Assembly (NCBI GenBank): GCA_009363875.1 | Contig: CM018683.1 | Coordinates: 62,559,207 to 62,623,206, forward strand | From: Mikania micrantha | Taxonomy: Eukaryota > Streptophyta > Magnoliopsida > Asterales > Asteraceae | Direction: 5' to 3' | Length of the DNA: 64,000 nucleotides | In this document: positions 13,416 to 23,800 of the stretch, piece after piece | Layout: each line of letters opens with the position of its first letter | Position numbering within the stretch: position 1 is the first letter of the stretch | The notes under the pieces: generated by a model | What the model saw: only the letters and a program-made list of their open reading frames with translations | Databases searched by the model: none | What the model was told of the DNA's origin: nothing | Made by a program: the position numbers and the translations under genes

Positions 13416-16400
13416 GGGAGATATTGCAACTTGAGAACGAAAGGAACCATTTCTAGCCACAAGTTTAAATGATATAATAGTAATTTCCCTTACTTTAAAG
13501 GAAAATTATTTTTATACCCCTAAAAACATGTGGCTCAAAACTAGTTCCTTTGTTTCCTTTACATTTAATGGTTTTTAATAGAACAAGTCCCTATATATAT
13601 AGATATATATATATATATATATATAGGGTATGGATAATTTGAAAACCACTTTTATTTGTAAAACATACGTAGCAAAACTAAAAAATTTTTTTTGTAAAAC
13701 ATACGTAAAAATGTAAAAAAATTCCGTCAGATATGACGCAGTGTTACGTATGTTTTACAACGTAAAAAAATTTTACAAAAATTTTTTTTAAAAATATTTC
13801 TTTGGCGCTTTTTTGATTTTTTTTTTATAAAAAGGTGCTAAATAATGTTACAAACCTGTAAAAAAAATTTCAAAAAAAAAAAATACATTTGTTTTACATG
13901 AGTTTTCAAGGTTTTTTCACTAAAATAAGGTTTTTATTTTATTAATCCCCTATATATATAGGGGGGATGTTCAATTAAGAAACAATATAAGTTAAGAACT
14001 AAGAGAACGATTTCTAGCCACAAGTTTGAAGGGTATAGAGGCAACTTCCTTTATTTTCAAGTGAAATTACTTTTATACCCTTCAAAACTTGTGACTATAA
14101 ATGTGGTTCCTTTAGTTCTTTACAATTTGTTGGTTCTTACTAGAATGAATCCCTATAGGGAAGTTTTCTAATGAAAACCCTTGGATAGAGCTATAACCAA
14201 ATAACTATCATCTAATGGTTGATCAAAAATTCAAGTTCATAAGATCGTGACACATGGCATATTTCTTTTTTTAATATGAAAGGGCTTATTATACACTTTG
14301 TTTAACTAAAAAGCTAGATTCAATATGGTGGTGACACTTGTCACCATCTAATATATTTTAATTAATCTACTTTTTTATTAAAAGTTACCCCCACTTTTTT
14401 ATGCATTCATAACTTTTTATACAAAATTAATTTTTTTATAAAAATTGCACCATTTTACTCGTTTTATATTTCTCTTTAATTCCGTTATAGTCTTGACCAG
14501 TTTTTTTTTGTAATTTTTTAGATACTTAGTATTTACATCATTGTAACGAAATTAAAATATAACAAATTAGTTTGAAATTTTTCAAACAATATTAAATTAC
14601 ATTGATTTAACACGTTATTTCCAGTGATGCAACTTATTATTTACAGTGATGTAATTTTTCTCTTGAATTTTGTTTTAATATATATTAGTTTTTTTAATTT
14701 TTTCCAAATATTTCGTTTTACATCGATGTAATAAGCATAAAACATAAAACATTATTATTATTATTTTCTAACGATGGCAAATTAAACTAATGTAATATAA
14801 ATTGATGTAATTTACAGTGATGTAACACATTATTTACAGTGATATAATTTTTCTCTTTAATTCTGTTATAATTTCGAGTAGTTTTTTTAATTTTTTCACA
14901 TATATCCTTTATTTACATCGATATAACGAGCAAAATATAACACATTATTTTAATTTTTTTTCTAACAATGGTAAATTGCAGTGATGTAATATACAGTGGT
15001 GTAATTTACAGTGACGTAATCTACCATTTTTAGGAAAAAATTCAAATTAAATTGGTATCTTTATGCCTGTTACAATGTTAAAAATAGGGGCATCCAAAAA
15101 AAAAACCTATCCGAGACTATAATGGAATTGAAGAGAAAAATGAGACGGCTATAATGGTGCAATTTTTTTTTAAAAAAAAAAATATATTATAAAAAGGTTA
15201 TGAATTTTAAAAAAGAAAGAGGTAAACTTTATATAAAAAAAATCATTATAACTCGTTACAAATTTAAGACAAACGTGATTTTTAGTTGATCTTAAACTTA
15301 AATTTTGTTGCGAGTCATTACATTCAATCAATCAACGTACTCAGTATATCCCGCCATTAGCATGCTAAGGCAGGGTCTGAGGAGGGTGAGATGTAGACAG
15401 CCTTACCCCTACCCCGTAGGGGTAGAGAGGCTGCTTCCAGTGAGACCCTCGGCTCATGATGCTTGATCAACCACCCGAAAATTTTTTATACGACGTGAAT
15501 GGTTTGTTTTCAAAGTTTGTCACATCGATGTAAATGTGGAGATAATTAAAAAAGTTAAAAAACCTAGTCAAGGCTATAACGGAATTAAAGAGAAAAATAA
15601 GACGAGTAAAATTGTGCAATTTTTATAAGAAAATAACATAGTATAAAAAAGTTACGAATGCATAAAAAAAGAGGGGTAAACTTTTATTAAAAAAGAAGAT
15701 TAATTAAAATATAATAGAAGGTGACAAATGTCACCACCATATTCAATCTAACATTTAATAATAAAAAAATGTCTAATATGCCCTTACATATTAAAAAAAG
15801 AAAAATGTCACATTGCACAATCTTATTAACTTCACTTTTTAATTAACCATTGGATGATAGTTATTGGGTTAAAGCTCTATCCATAGGTTTTTATTTTTTC
15901 AAAATCCTATATATATATATGGTGTTCTATTGAGAACCTCAATTTTGCTGAGAACAATGAGAACAATATGATTTGTTGTACATATGGGAGGGGTCATGAG
16001 AATTAAATCCTAACCCACACCCTAATAACCACCTCACCACAAAATGAGCGGCTGCAATAGTTCACAGTTTCTACAAAATTACGATTTTCAATAGTAGAAT
16101 GTGACGTTGTGTGCGTGTTTGTGGTGACTCCAAGTTTCTTGGACTAACCCGTTTAATACCTCAAAACAACAAAAGCACATCCAAACAATATCTTTTACTA
16201 TTGGCTATTAAAACTCGCATCCAAACACTCCCTACCTTCATAGTTTAAATGTATTTTTTTTTAAATTTTTTTAAAGTTTGTGATGCCAACTTTGGGATGG
16301 AGATGGTTGCTTGCAATCTCATCTCTTCCTTCATCGCTGCTACTTATTTTCTACCGGGTAGTCCCAGAATCTCCTAGATATTTATGCTTAAAAGGGAGGA

Positions 16401-19309
16401 CAACCGAAACACTTAGAATCTTAGAGAAAGTTGCAAAAATTAACGGGCAGACACTTCCTCCCGGGATTCTTGTTTCTGATCATGAAATTCAGTTAAATGA
16501 AAAGTCAGCTGAAGCGGAAGATGCACACTTACTCTCCCACAATGATGGAACCATTGACCGTAGTTTAAAACAAAATGTCTCAACAATGGCTCTGCTCTTT
16601 TCACCTGAATTAATCAAGCCAACCCTGCTTTTATGGGTGGTCTTCTTTGGGAACGCTTTCTCATATTATGGTCTAGTTCTCCTAACCACCGAGTTGCACA
16701 ATGGTCGTAACAGTTGTGTACCCACTCACCTGCAACCTCAACATCATGAGCTTAGCTACAAAGACATTTTCATCACTAGTTTTGCAGGTATATGCACTGT
16801 GCACTTACTTTTACTCTTGAAAGTAATAAATTTATATTTTTGGTAATAATTGGAGGGGTTGGGATACAAGTTGAAACAGGTATTGATCTGCATGTGTACT
16901 TTCTTTTAGGTAATAATGATTGATGATATGACAACTTGTTATCTGAAAATTTGCAAGACCCCACTAATACCCTGCTAACCAATGAGATTAGGTCAAATGT
17001 AGTTTACAATTGACACGTGGCCTTAAGGGGGTTAAAGGCTGAAAAACAGTGAAAGTTGCAATGACATTTTTTTTTCCTAATTTTATAGATAAATAACATG
17101 TTAAATATGGTTATGAAAACTAGCTTATTGAAATTCTAATCTCGTTTTTATAATTGACTGGAAGAGTTTTTAAGCATATGTACCACTTATGGTCAGTTCC
17201 GACCCATTTAGGCCTTTCCAATTTTTACCAAGTTTTCATATTTACCCATTTGACACAGTGCATTTTGAACTAGTGGCGTACCCACCATATGGAGATGGGG
17301 GTCGACCGACTCCCATGAACTTTTTATTTTTAATGTTATACATAGGATCCGATCTCGACCGACCCCCAAGAAAAATTTCCCCCGACACCCATAAAAATTT
17401 GACAGCCCCAATAAAGCCCATTCTAAAACCATTTTAAAACCAAAACTTATAAAATAGTATCCAAATAAAGCAATATGCATTACCTATAATTAAATCCAAT
17501 TAGCAATTTATAATTCAACTCAATGTCTAATCACTCATAGCCCAACTTAAAAAAAGTAATAATATCGAATTTGTATATTAAGTGATTGAATTTAACTATC
17601 ATAATTTATGTTCGGTTCCTCTTAGAAAATAAACTGGAACAGTAACTAACTTGTATACACCAAAATTTATAGATTAAATGATTATTGTACAATTTTAATA
17701 ATTGAAACTTGTTAGCATGATTAGAAACTTGGTTGATTTGTGTATGCTTTGTATATATTTAGTTAATATGGAACGGTTTTTCAAAAGAAAACGTAGCTAA
17801 ATCTTGAATTTATTGATTTGAATAATATTCATTTGAATCCTGCGAAAAGAAAACCAATTTTATCATATCATCGGTCATCCTAATCAACAAGATTACTTGA
17901 CGTACTTTTATTATGTCTTTGTGATTTAATTTAGTTTCATCATTTTTTTGTGTGATCCGACCCGATCTCGTTCGAATTGGTCAAATAAAAAAATAATTAA
18001 CGACAAATAATTATCTAGAAAAAATTTCCGACCCCCATAAAAATCAAATTTCTAGGTCCGCCATTAGCCACCTCTAGAAATAATAAAAAGCATCCCTCAT
18101 CATAATGATCACTAAGGATTGAAAATAGTACGCTGAAAAGCTTGCAGAATAGAAATCGAATCGTAGCCATCTATTTGACACGTAAAAGTTTGGATATTTA
18201 GAAGTACTACATCACAATGTCACATCGTATTCCTTCAATATACCAATTATATCCATAAAAATGGATATAATTGGTTACATTTTTCGGCTATATGCCGTGT
18301 TGACTGTTGATAATGGAAACTAATGTTTAATCTTGTTTTTTTAACAATATCTGCTTCAAGAGTTCCCGGGACTTATTATATCGGCTTTTACAATTGACAA
18401 GCTTGGTCGTAAGCTCTCAATGTCAATAATGTTCTTCCTGTGTTGTATTTTCTTGCTCCCTTTGGTATCCCATCAACCACAAGCTGTCACAACAGCTCTT
18501 TTGTTTATGGCTCGAATATGCATAACCACAACCTTCACAGTGGTTTACATATACGCCCCGGAGGCAAGTCTTTTAACTTGGAAATTTCCGCGTGTGAATT
18601 TAGATAATAATAAGAGCTATTACATAGATGGTCCTATGGTTTGGGCAAAGTAACAAGTTTGAGTACCAAGCAAAAAAAGTATTCAGTTTGGGGTTTGTGC
18701 TTTTAGTTTTGTTACGAATTGGGAATTTAGGCTAACTTCTGTTAGTTTTACAGTTTATTTAAGATGAAATAACCAAATTACTGGCTTTTCACACTTTATT
18801 TTGACTTTTTAAAAAGTCAAAGGTATTTTTGTTTATTTCATCCTAATTTAACGGAAAGGTTAATGTAAGTTAGCCTTAATACCCAAATTTGTTACAAAAT
18901 AAAAAGCACAAATCTCCAACTTGTTAATTTTTTTGTTTAACATCCAAACATGTTAGTTTACACAAACAATATGGGCTATCTACGTAATTAACTCTTCTAA
19001 TAATAATATAGCTAAACTTTTAACTGGAAACTGCATTTTCTTTGATCTGTTATGTAGATATACCCGACAGCAGTTAGAACAACGGGTGTTGGTGTGGGAA
19101 GCTCGGTTGGACGGATCGGTGGGATGACGTGTCCTCTGGTGGCAGTTGGTTTGATACATGGATGCCATCAAACTGCAGCCATCATTCTGTTTGAGTTTGT
19201 TATATTTGCTTCAGGTGTATGTGTACTGCTTTTTCCGTTCGAAACAAGTGGTCGTGAGCTCACAGATTCTGCTGTTCCTGAAAAGGCGAATATGATAATT
19301 GCAACATGA
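8082..19309 (+). CDS. OCT7: Organic cation/carnitine transporter 7-like (NiaP-type MFS transporter)
   Basis: This is a major facilitator superfamily transporter of the plant OCT7/NiaP type. Family members are plasma-membrane, 12-helix carriers linked to nicotinate, trigonelline or carnitine-like substrates. Coding exons are 8082-8350, 13101-13338, 16277-16787, 18361-18563 and 19058-19309. Together they make 1473 nt (490 residues plus stop), close to the family's usual length. All junction phases agree. Exon 1 carries GYAGMGWISEAMEMM and the MFS loop motif GVVSDKHGRR. Exon 2 carries GVGLGGGPVLSSWFLEFIP. Exon 3 carries MPTLGWRWLL and VPESPRYL. Exon 4 carries the second-half loop motif DKLGRK and ends in YIYAPE. 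Exon 5 continues IYPTAVRTTGVG. Introns 1, 2, 3 and 5' are GT-AG, but intron 4 starts GCAAGT, so it is a GC-AG intron. The start is the first ATG after the acceptor at 8081. All introns carry mobile DNA or repeats except the short last one. The frame is intact, so the gene is probably functional. Confidence 0.93.
8474..8732 (-). repeat. 3' LTR of the intron-1 Copia element
   Basis: It starts TGTTAGGTATCA and ends ATACTCAACA on the + strand, and matches the copy at 11960-12208 over most of its length. The shared block includes GGTGACCTATGTCCACGGGT. A (CA)n run lies at its 5' side. Confidence 0.8.
9201..11136 (-). pseudogene. Copia gag-protease remnant, interrupted by a hAT insertion
   Basis: The likely start codon is at 11136, followed by the gag start region with KFDGQDFGFW-type sequence. 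The frame runs to 10983, where the hAT element intervenes, and resumes below 10279 with KALEVVRLSLAKSVAFNIV and YENPSASNKVFLIRQL. A CCHC zinc knuckle CWDCKQVGHFKNQC lies at 9757-9700. The protease active site appears as WVMDSG near 9600. A pre-integrase segment with RVIPSLKRMLVSVGLLD follows (9467-9201). Frames shift several times. It is a non-functional remnant. Confidence 0.75.
10287..10974. mobile_element. Non-autonomous hAT element nested in the Copia gag, 688 bp
   Basis: A perfect 8-bp TSD CTGTAGAG flanks it (10279-10286 and 10975-10982). The TIRs are CATAGTCACA at the left and TGTGACTATG at the right. Near both ends are runs rich in CGGTACGCGGTACG and related motifs, and GATCGCG occurs close to each end. 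There is no transposase ORF. It interrupts the Copia gag frame, so it is younger than that element, which in turn is younger than OCT7 intron 1. Confidence 0.9.
11960..12208 (-). repeat. 5' LTR of the intron-1 Copia element (inner edge degraded)
   Basis: It matches 8474-8732 from the CTAAACAGTAAACGAGAAT block to ATACTCAACA. The bases that should abut the primer-binding site are replaced by sequence around GGCGGTATGACGC, so no clean primer site can be read. Confidence 0.75.
12455..12731 (-). mobile_element. Au-like SINE with non-tRNA head, copy 1
   Basis: Read on the minus strand it starts GCCCCGTTTGCGG. It passes a TTTTAACGTTATTTTACTT stretch, then the Au-type body (CTGCTTCC complement, GGTAAG-like, GGTGGGATATACCGAGTACG), and ends in a GATGATGAT tail. 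The same head and body order occurs at 22934-23212 and 59714-59997. No TSD was fixed for this copy. Confidence 0.65.
13374..14160. repeat. (CT)n(TA)n microsatellite and three (TA)n-anchored fold-back elements
   Basis: A CTCTCTCT run passes into TATATATA at 13374-13415. Three short elements then follow back to back, each bounded by TATATATAGGG-type ends and the inverse CCCTATATATA: about 13410-13600, 13600-13960 and 13945-14160. The first and third share 'atttctagccacaagttt' and are partly self-complementary. The pattern recalls plant MITEs that insert into (TA)n tracts. No coding sequence is present. This is OCT7 intron 2. Confidence 0.6.
14150..15915. mobile_element. Fold-back element with arms of about 350-400 bp in OCT7 intron 2
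   Basis: The left arm (from about 14165 to 14560) is complementary, with scattered mismatches, to the right arm (about 15500 to 15900). Landmarks on both arms are TGGATAGAGCT, ATAACTATCATC, ATGGTGGTGACA, TGTCACC and AAAAATTGCACCATTTTACTCG. The centre repeats 'cagtgatgtaa' and 'acatcgatgtaa', and holds an inserted SINE fragment at 15323-15470. No transposase is seen. The family cannot be named: the ends fall at CCTATA tracts like the neighbouring (TA)n elements. Confidence 0.75.
15323..15470 (-). mobile_element. Au-like SINE body fragment inside the fold-back element
   Basis: On the minus strand it has GGTTGATCAAGCATCATGAG, CTGGAAGCAGCCTCTC, a GGGGTAGGGGTAAGGCTG box, GGCGGGATATACTGAG and a TTGATTGA tail. 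It lacks the GCCCCGTT head seen in the three longer copies. Confidence 0.7.
17271..18068. mobile_element. Probable non-autonomous hAT-like element in OCT7 intron 3
   Basis: The left end TAGTGGCGTACCCACC and the right end (other strand) TAATGGCGGACCTAGAA are related. Both are followed by a GGGGGTCGNCCGAC-like or GGGGGTCGGAA stretch. Such TAGTGGCGGA ends are common in plant hAT MITEs. No matching 8-bp TSD was found, so the boundaries are approximate. It is non-coding. Confidence 0.5.
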
Positions 19310-19724
19310 AACCGATCTGTCACGAGTGAACGGTTGAGGTATTGTTCAATGAGTGTTTTGGTCATCTTCCTAGAAGATGTTTGATCTTTTACAGGTAGTA
19401 AGAACAGGAACACCGTAACATAACACACACCACTCATGGCATACCTCTCATTGTTGTAAATAACAGTGAATATGATTGTAATTTACATTGAAATTTTGTT
19501 ATAATTAACAAATTCTTTTTGCATTTAAGTTAATTATTTCTAAAATTTCAGCATAATTACAAATAAAATCATAGTACTTTGTTGAGTATTTACTAAAAGA
19601 AATTTTCTGATTGCCTCGCATTTAAATATCCATTAATGATGGTGTTGACATCATGCTAATATCAGCATCGCTCCAGTAAATTATTACTGTCTATAATTTT
19701 TTAACTTCGGTGAACAGTAATAAT
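19310..19724. other. OCT7 3' UTR and downstream flank
   Basis: No coding region is present. The 3' UTR probably runs to about 19500-19570, where AATTAACAAATTC and AAATAAAATC offer possible poly(A) signals. These are weak matches. Confidence 0.4.
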
Positions 19725-20046
19725 ATTTTAATAATAATAATAATAATATAATATTAATAATAAGATTATAACAGTAATAATAATATTATAATACTAAAAT
19801 ATATTATTATTAATAATAATATTGTAATAATAATAATAATATAATAATAATATAATATTAATAACATCATAATATTAAATATATTATTATTATTATAATA
19901 AAAATATTATAAAATTATAATAATAATATAATATTAATTTAAAATAGTAATAATATTTTAATAATAATAATACAATATTAATAGTAATATAATTATAATA
20001 TGATAATAATAAAATATATTATTATTATTATAAAAATATTATAACA
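19725..20046. repeat. AT-only microsatellite, (TAA)n/(TTA)n with interruptions
   Basis: This is about 320 bases made almost only of TAATAATAT units and their complement, including several self-complementary TAATATTA blocks. Runs in both orientations make the tract strongly palindromic. Confidence 0.9.
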
Positions 20047-20384
20047 TTTTCCTCTCTATTAAAAACCATCGGAGAAATAGTAATGGTTGTATTTGTCTCA
20101 TTTCTTGCCAGATTCGATCCATTTACCACCCATGGGTAATATAAGGGTTTACTGGGTAGGTGGCCTTATGTGTCAATTTTTGACTATATCATGTGCTAGA
20201 TCAACATCATGAGTAGAGTGTTCAATCAATTCAATCATATAACATAAATAATTCATAAAAACAAACCGATAATTATGCAAATCATTGAAGATGATGATGC
20301 CGTTATCTTGATGTTCCTTTCTTCTCCTTAGATTCTTAGATGTCTTCTTGATAGATATATGGTTCTTAACATCCATTATATAAC

Positions 20385-20889
20385 CCTAACTTTATAACAT
20401 CCATTATATAACTTGGCAAAGCCTAATCAATTATCCACACATGTTTAATTTTTTTATATGTGTAGATAATTTACCTACACATAACATGAATTTGTCACAT
20501 GTGTAGTAATTAAACATTCAATTGATGGTAAATTTTATGGGGAAATTTTCCCACCAATGTTAAGTGTAGCTAAAATCACTGTTGTAAAAGTCGTTCTCCA
20601 AGGCCGAGTACTCTCCGAGTACTCACTCCAAGGTGTTGTTCCGAGTCCGAGTACTTCCTGAGTATTACCCGAGTACTCCCGCCTAGAGCCGAGTACTCTC
20701 CGATTACTCGCTCCAAGGACCTGTTCCGACCTAGGAGCGCCTGGCGATTTTTGCAACCATGGCTAAAATGTATTGCCAACACATATTAAGTGTTGGTTAT
20801 TATGGAATATATGATCAACCATTACCTACACATATACACACATGTGTAGGGAAATTATGTGTTGGTAAATACTCCAATTTCTTGTAGTG
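20385..20889. mobile_element. CACTA-type element end with ATGTGTAG subterminal repeats
   Basis: The right end reads, on the minus strand, CACTACAAGAAATTGGAG, the classic CACTA terminus, ending at 20889. Inverted subterminal repeats of ACCTACACAT/ATGTGTAG occur on both sides (20440-20510 and 20820-20860), so most of a small non-autonomous element is present. No left CACTA terminus or 3-bp TSD was found. A hAT MITE (20577-20761) is inserted in it. Confidence 0.6.
20577..20761. mobile_element. hAT MITE with GAGTACTC palindromes, 185 bp
   Basis: A perfect 8-bp TSD GCTAAAAT flanks it (20569-20576 and 20762-20769). The ends are CACTGTTGTAAAAGTCG and, on the other strand, CATGGTTGCAAAAATCG, which match the element at 5059-5600. 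The interior is almost entirely repeats of CCGAGTACTC and variants, unlike the CCTAGGCG interior of the 5059 element. Confidence 0.9.
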
Positions 20890-21310
20890 GGATGATTGTC
20901 TTCACAAGGAACATGCTCGATTCTATAGCATCGGCCTTTGTAACGATCAAGGCTCGTAAGTCCATCTGTCCATACAGTTGTCCATGTACCAGTAGAAGAT
21001 TCGGCAGCTACTGCGGCCCCTGCTAATTCACACGGAACTCCAGGTTGAGGAGTTACTCGAAATGCTGCCAAGATATCAGTATCCTTGGTTTCATATTCAG
21101 GAGTATAATAAGTCAATTTATAATCTTTAACACCAGCTTTGAATCCAACACTTGCTTTAGTCTCTGTTTGTGGTGACATAAATCCCTCCCTACAACTCAT
21201 GAATTAAGAATTCTCACAACAACAAGGTCTACTCGACATGATCCCATATTAATAGAGATCTCTCATGTCATTTGATTAACATTAATAATGATCTATAAGG
21301 CCATATTTAT
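20890..21310 (-). pseudogene. rbcL: Nuclear plastid DNA (NUPT): 5' part of rbcL with its leader
   Basis: The start codon is at 21180 on the minus strand. The readable frame begins MSPQTETKASVGFKAGVKDY and runs to about codon 95 of the Rubisco large subunit, at the CACTA terminus at 20889. Upstream (21181 to about 21310) it keeps the plastid leader, including the GGGAGGGATTT ribosome-binding region. Several residues differ from the conserved rbcL sequence, for example CELAGAAV where the plastid protein is normally PEEAGAAV. It is therefore a decayed nuclear copy with no promoter or transit peptide. The upstream edge is approximate. Confidence 0.9.
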
Positions 21311-21361
21311 TTAGGTACATTTCTAAAATTTTCTTACTTCATCGAGCAATCATTTATGATA

Positions 21362-21536
21362 ACTTCAAACGATAACTTTGAGCCCGAGAATCTTTCGGAG
21401 CAGCCTCTCTATCCCAACTTGTATAGGGGTAAGGTTTGTCTCTATCCCAACTGGTATAGGGGTAAGATTTGTCTATATCGTTTCCCCTCGAACCCTATTA
21501 AAAATGAGAATATACTGGGTAAGTTCGTTTGTTAGA
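21362..21536 (+). mobile_element. Au-like SINE, body with internal 33-bp duplication
   Basis: The body signature is CTTTCGGAGCAGCCTCTCTA, GGGGTAAGGTTTGTC, AACCCTATTAAAA and GAATATACTGGGTAAG. The TCTATCCCAAC...TATAGGGGTAAG block is present twice in tandem. No head or TSD was seen. Confidence 0.65.
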
Positions 21537-22916
21537 CATTTACTCATTATATTCGCAAGCATATTATGAATGTTGAGTTATCCGATATAAAGTTTGTTCT
21601 CCTCTACTAGTTCTCATACGAACAAGAACTTTGTATGAGTATATAATTTAGCTACATTTGAACTATTGTTGTTTGAGTGATTAATGACAACCGAGTTTTA
21701 ATCATAAATTTTCATTGGCCATGATATGAAGTTTCTTACTATATGTGTGTTAAATTATACATCTTATTTATTATTCTTTTCCTTTATTTTACTTTGATTT
21801 TATTTGGTTTTTATTAATTTAACTTATTTCTTTCCTAGGCTTAAGGATGAAATTTGTGTAAGTTCATGTGTTCAAACGACTATTCATAAAATCTTAAAGG
21901 ACAAAATGCAAGATAGAACTTTAGGGACCAAAATGGTCAGCTACCTGGCCATTTGGCTTCTAAATCCTAGAAAAGCACTGTAAAATTGATTTCAAGCTTT
22001 GTAATCAAACGTAATCAATTATGGACAGCAACGATCACACAAGGGACAAAGATTTGAAGATTTTGAAGGCTGTGGATGATCGGAGAGGCTCAAGTTCACG
22101 TAATAGAATGCTCTGCTTGCAATTTTGGGTTCGTTTATGCATTTTTCGTGTTTGATTCGGTTTGTACACGATTTATTTACCATGATTCTGGTTGGTTTTG
22201 AGATTATGATTATTTCAAACATGTATCTTGGCCTAACTAGCCATTGCTACTTAGATATGGATGGTTAATGGTTGATTTTAAGGTTTGTTTTTATGGGATT
22301 GTGATTGTTTATGTTACATATCAGATTTTATATGGTTAATATTGATGTAGCATGGTGAGTCTTGGGTTGTTAGTTGGTGTTTTAACCTAGGTTTACGAGT
22401 TTTAGGATTAGACTTTTTGTTTGATTCTAGTTTGGTTTCTTTGTTTAATTGGATAACCATTCCTGAACTCAGCATCATGTCCGAGAATTTTGATTGTTTA
22501 GGGGTTTTAGGGTTCTTCCATCGAAGTGCATGACTATTGGGTTGGTTTGTGAATTTCTTTTGATTTTTTGCTATACAGGTATTAATCTATACTGTGTGAT
22601 TGATTATCGTACGTTCCCACGCTTCAGGTGCATTGAGATTGTAGAGACTAATCAAGTAAAATATTGTTTAGAATATGTAAACAATCTGTGTTTTGAGAGG
22701 CTGACAAGGTAGTTCGTCACACACCCCGGTGATCTTTCATATGACCTTTAGGTTCATTCTATATTATTAGCGAGACTACTCTATATTATTAGTGAGACTA
22801 ACAGTGTGATATGATGTTTTTTGAGTGTTTCCTGAGTGTGTTGTATCTTTAGTGTAAGATATATATGCTAAATCATCAACCAGAGTCTTAAAGGTGACGT
22901 TAGGATTTCGTATCTA
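21537..22916. other. Intergenic DNA, nothing recognised
   Basis: The DNA is AT-rich with a few short, unsupported ORFs. No termini, LTRs or domains were recognised. Confidence 0.4.
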
Positions 22917-22933
22917 GTTAGTGCCCTTCTTAA

Positions 22934-23212
22934 CGCCCCGTTTGCGGTGCACGCATATAATGATATGTGTGGACCCTTAAGGGGCAAAAGTAAAAGTGCA
23001 CTAATTTTAAACTTTATTTTAATTATTTTGTGAAAATAACGTTAAAATAATTGGGATGATCAACTTCAAACGATAACTTTGAGCCGGGGACTCTTTCGGA
23101 GCAGCCTCTCTATCCCAATTGGGATAGAGGTAAGGTTTGTATCTATCTTTTTCCCCCAGACCCTACTAAAAAGTAGGAATATACTGGGTAAGGTTGTTGT
23201 TGTAAGGTTGTT
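22934..23212 (+). mobile_element. Au-like SINE with non-tRNA head, complete copy with TSD
   Basis: A perfect 17-bp direct repeat GTTAGTGCCCTTCTTAA flanks it (22917-22933 and 23213-23229), as expected for LINE-mobilised SINEs. It begins CGCCCCGTTTGCGG, has the GGGGCAAAAGTAAAA and AAAATAACGTTAAAAT stretches, then the Au body (GGAGCAGCCTCTCTATCCC, GAATATACTGGGTAAG) and a TTGTTGTTG tail. The first 130 bases show no convincing tRNA-like A and B boxes. Confidence 0.85.
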
Positions 23213-23537
23213 GTTAGTGCCCTTCTTAATATAATTTCCTTAGTTTTTGTCTATTGTCTAGGTAGTCTTGCGTTTTTCTTGTCTCTTGAAACTCTTTCTA
23301 AAAACTCCCTCTTTATACTTGGTAACTTCATTCTTTTGTTTTGGCTTTTCACACACCACAACTACTTATATGGCCGCTCATGTAAGGAAGATATGCACAG
23401 ACTATGCCAAGTTGACTACGGCGGGCTCTGGATCCTCCTTTGCTTGTTCGGTTGTCGTCGAGGAAAAATGGCACATTCTTGCTCGTATAGTATTAGTAAA
23501 TCTTATCATTCACTCATCAGAACCATGTGTGCCTAAT

Positions 23538-23800
23538 AAAAACCCGAATTACTATGTTATGCTCTTCCTTCGTATTTGTTACACCTTCAAAATCAAGGGT
23601 ATCTCTAATGATGCAATCAATTTGCGTCTCTTCCCATTCTCAATTGAGGACAAAGCCATCACTTGGCTTGAGTTCGTTCATATTGGCTCTATCACTACTG
23701 GGTTAAGATGCAGGAGATGTTTTGGACCAAAATATACTTCCCTCATGCAAAGATTGCGCACCCATTCTCACTTGAGGGCAAACTTAGCTTGAGTTCCTTC
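23538..23800 (+). pseudogene. Ty3/Gypsy (Athila/Tat-type) gag fragment
   Basis: The segment FKIKGISNDAINLRLFPFSI followed by EDKAITWLE matches the gag core of Athila/Tat-type elements, whose consensus is LRLFPFSLxDKAxxWL. The frame lasts only about 80 codons in this form, then shifts. A second, degraded copy of the same 40-60 bases follows at 23760-23880. There is no LTR nearby, so it is an isolated fragment. The longer ORF that contains it (from 23268) has no family support before about 23540. Confidence 0.6.

Noticed and set aside
19725..20046. Origin or matrix attachment region
   Set aside because: The AT-only tract fits an expanded microsatellite. Nothing else in the sequence supports a special function.
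20826..21200. Functional rbcL gene or plastid contamination
   Set aside because: Only the first 95 codons are present, with amino-acid changes at conserved sites, and the copy joins a CACTA end. It is a decayed nuclear copy.
23268..23537. N-terminal half of a 174-codon ORF as a novel protein gene
   Set aside because: Only the later part (after about 23538) matches Gypsy gag. The earlier part has no support and starts in SINE flank.
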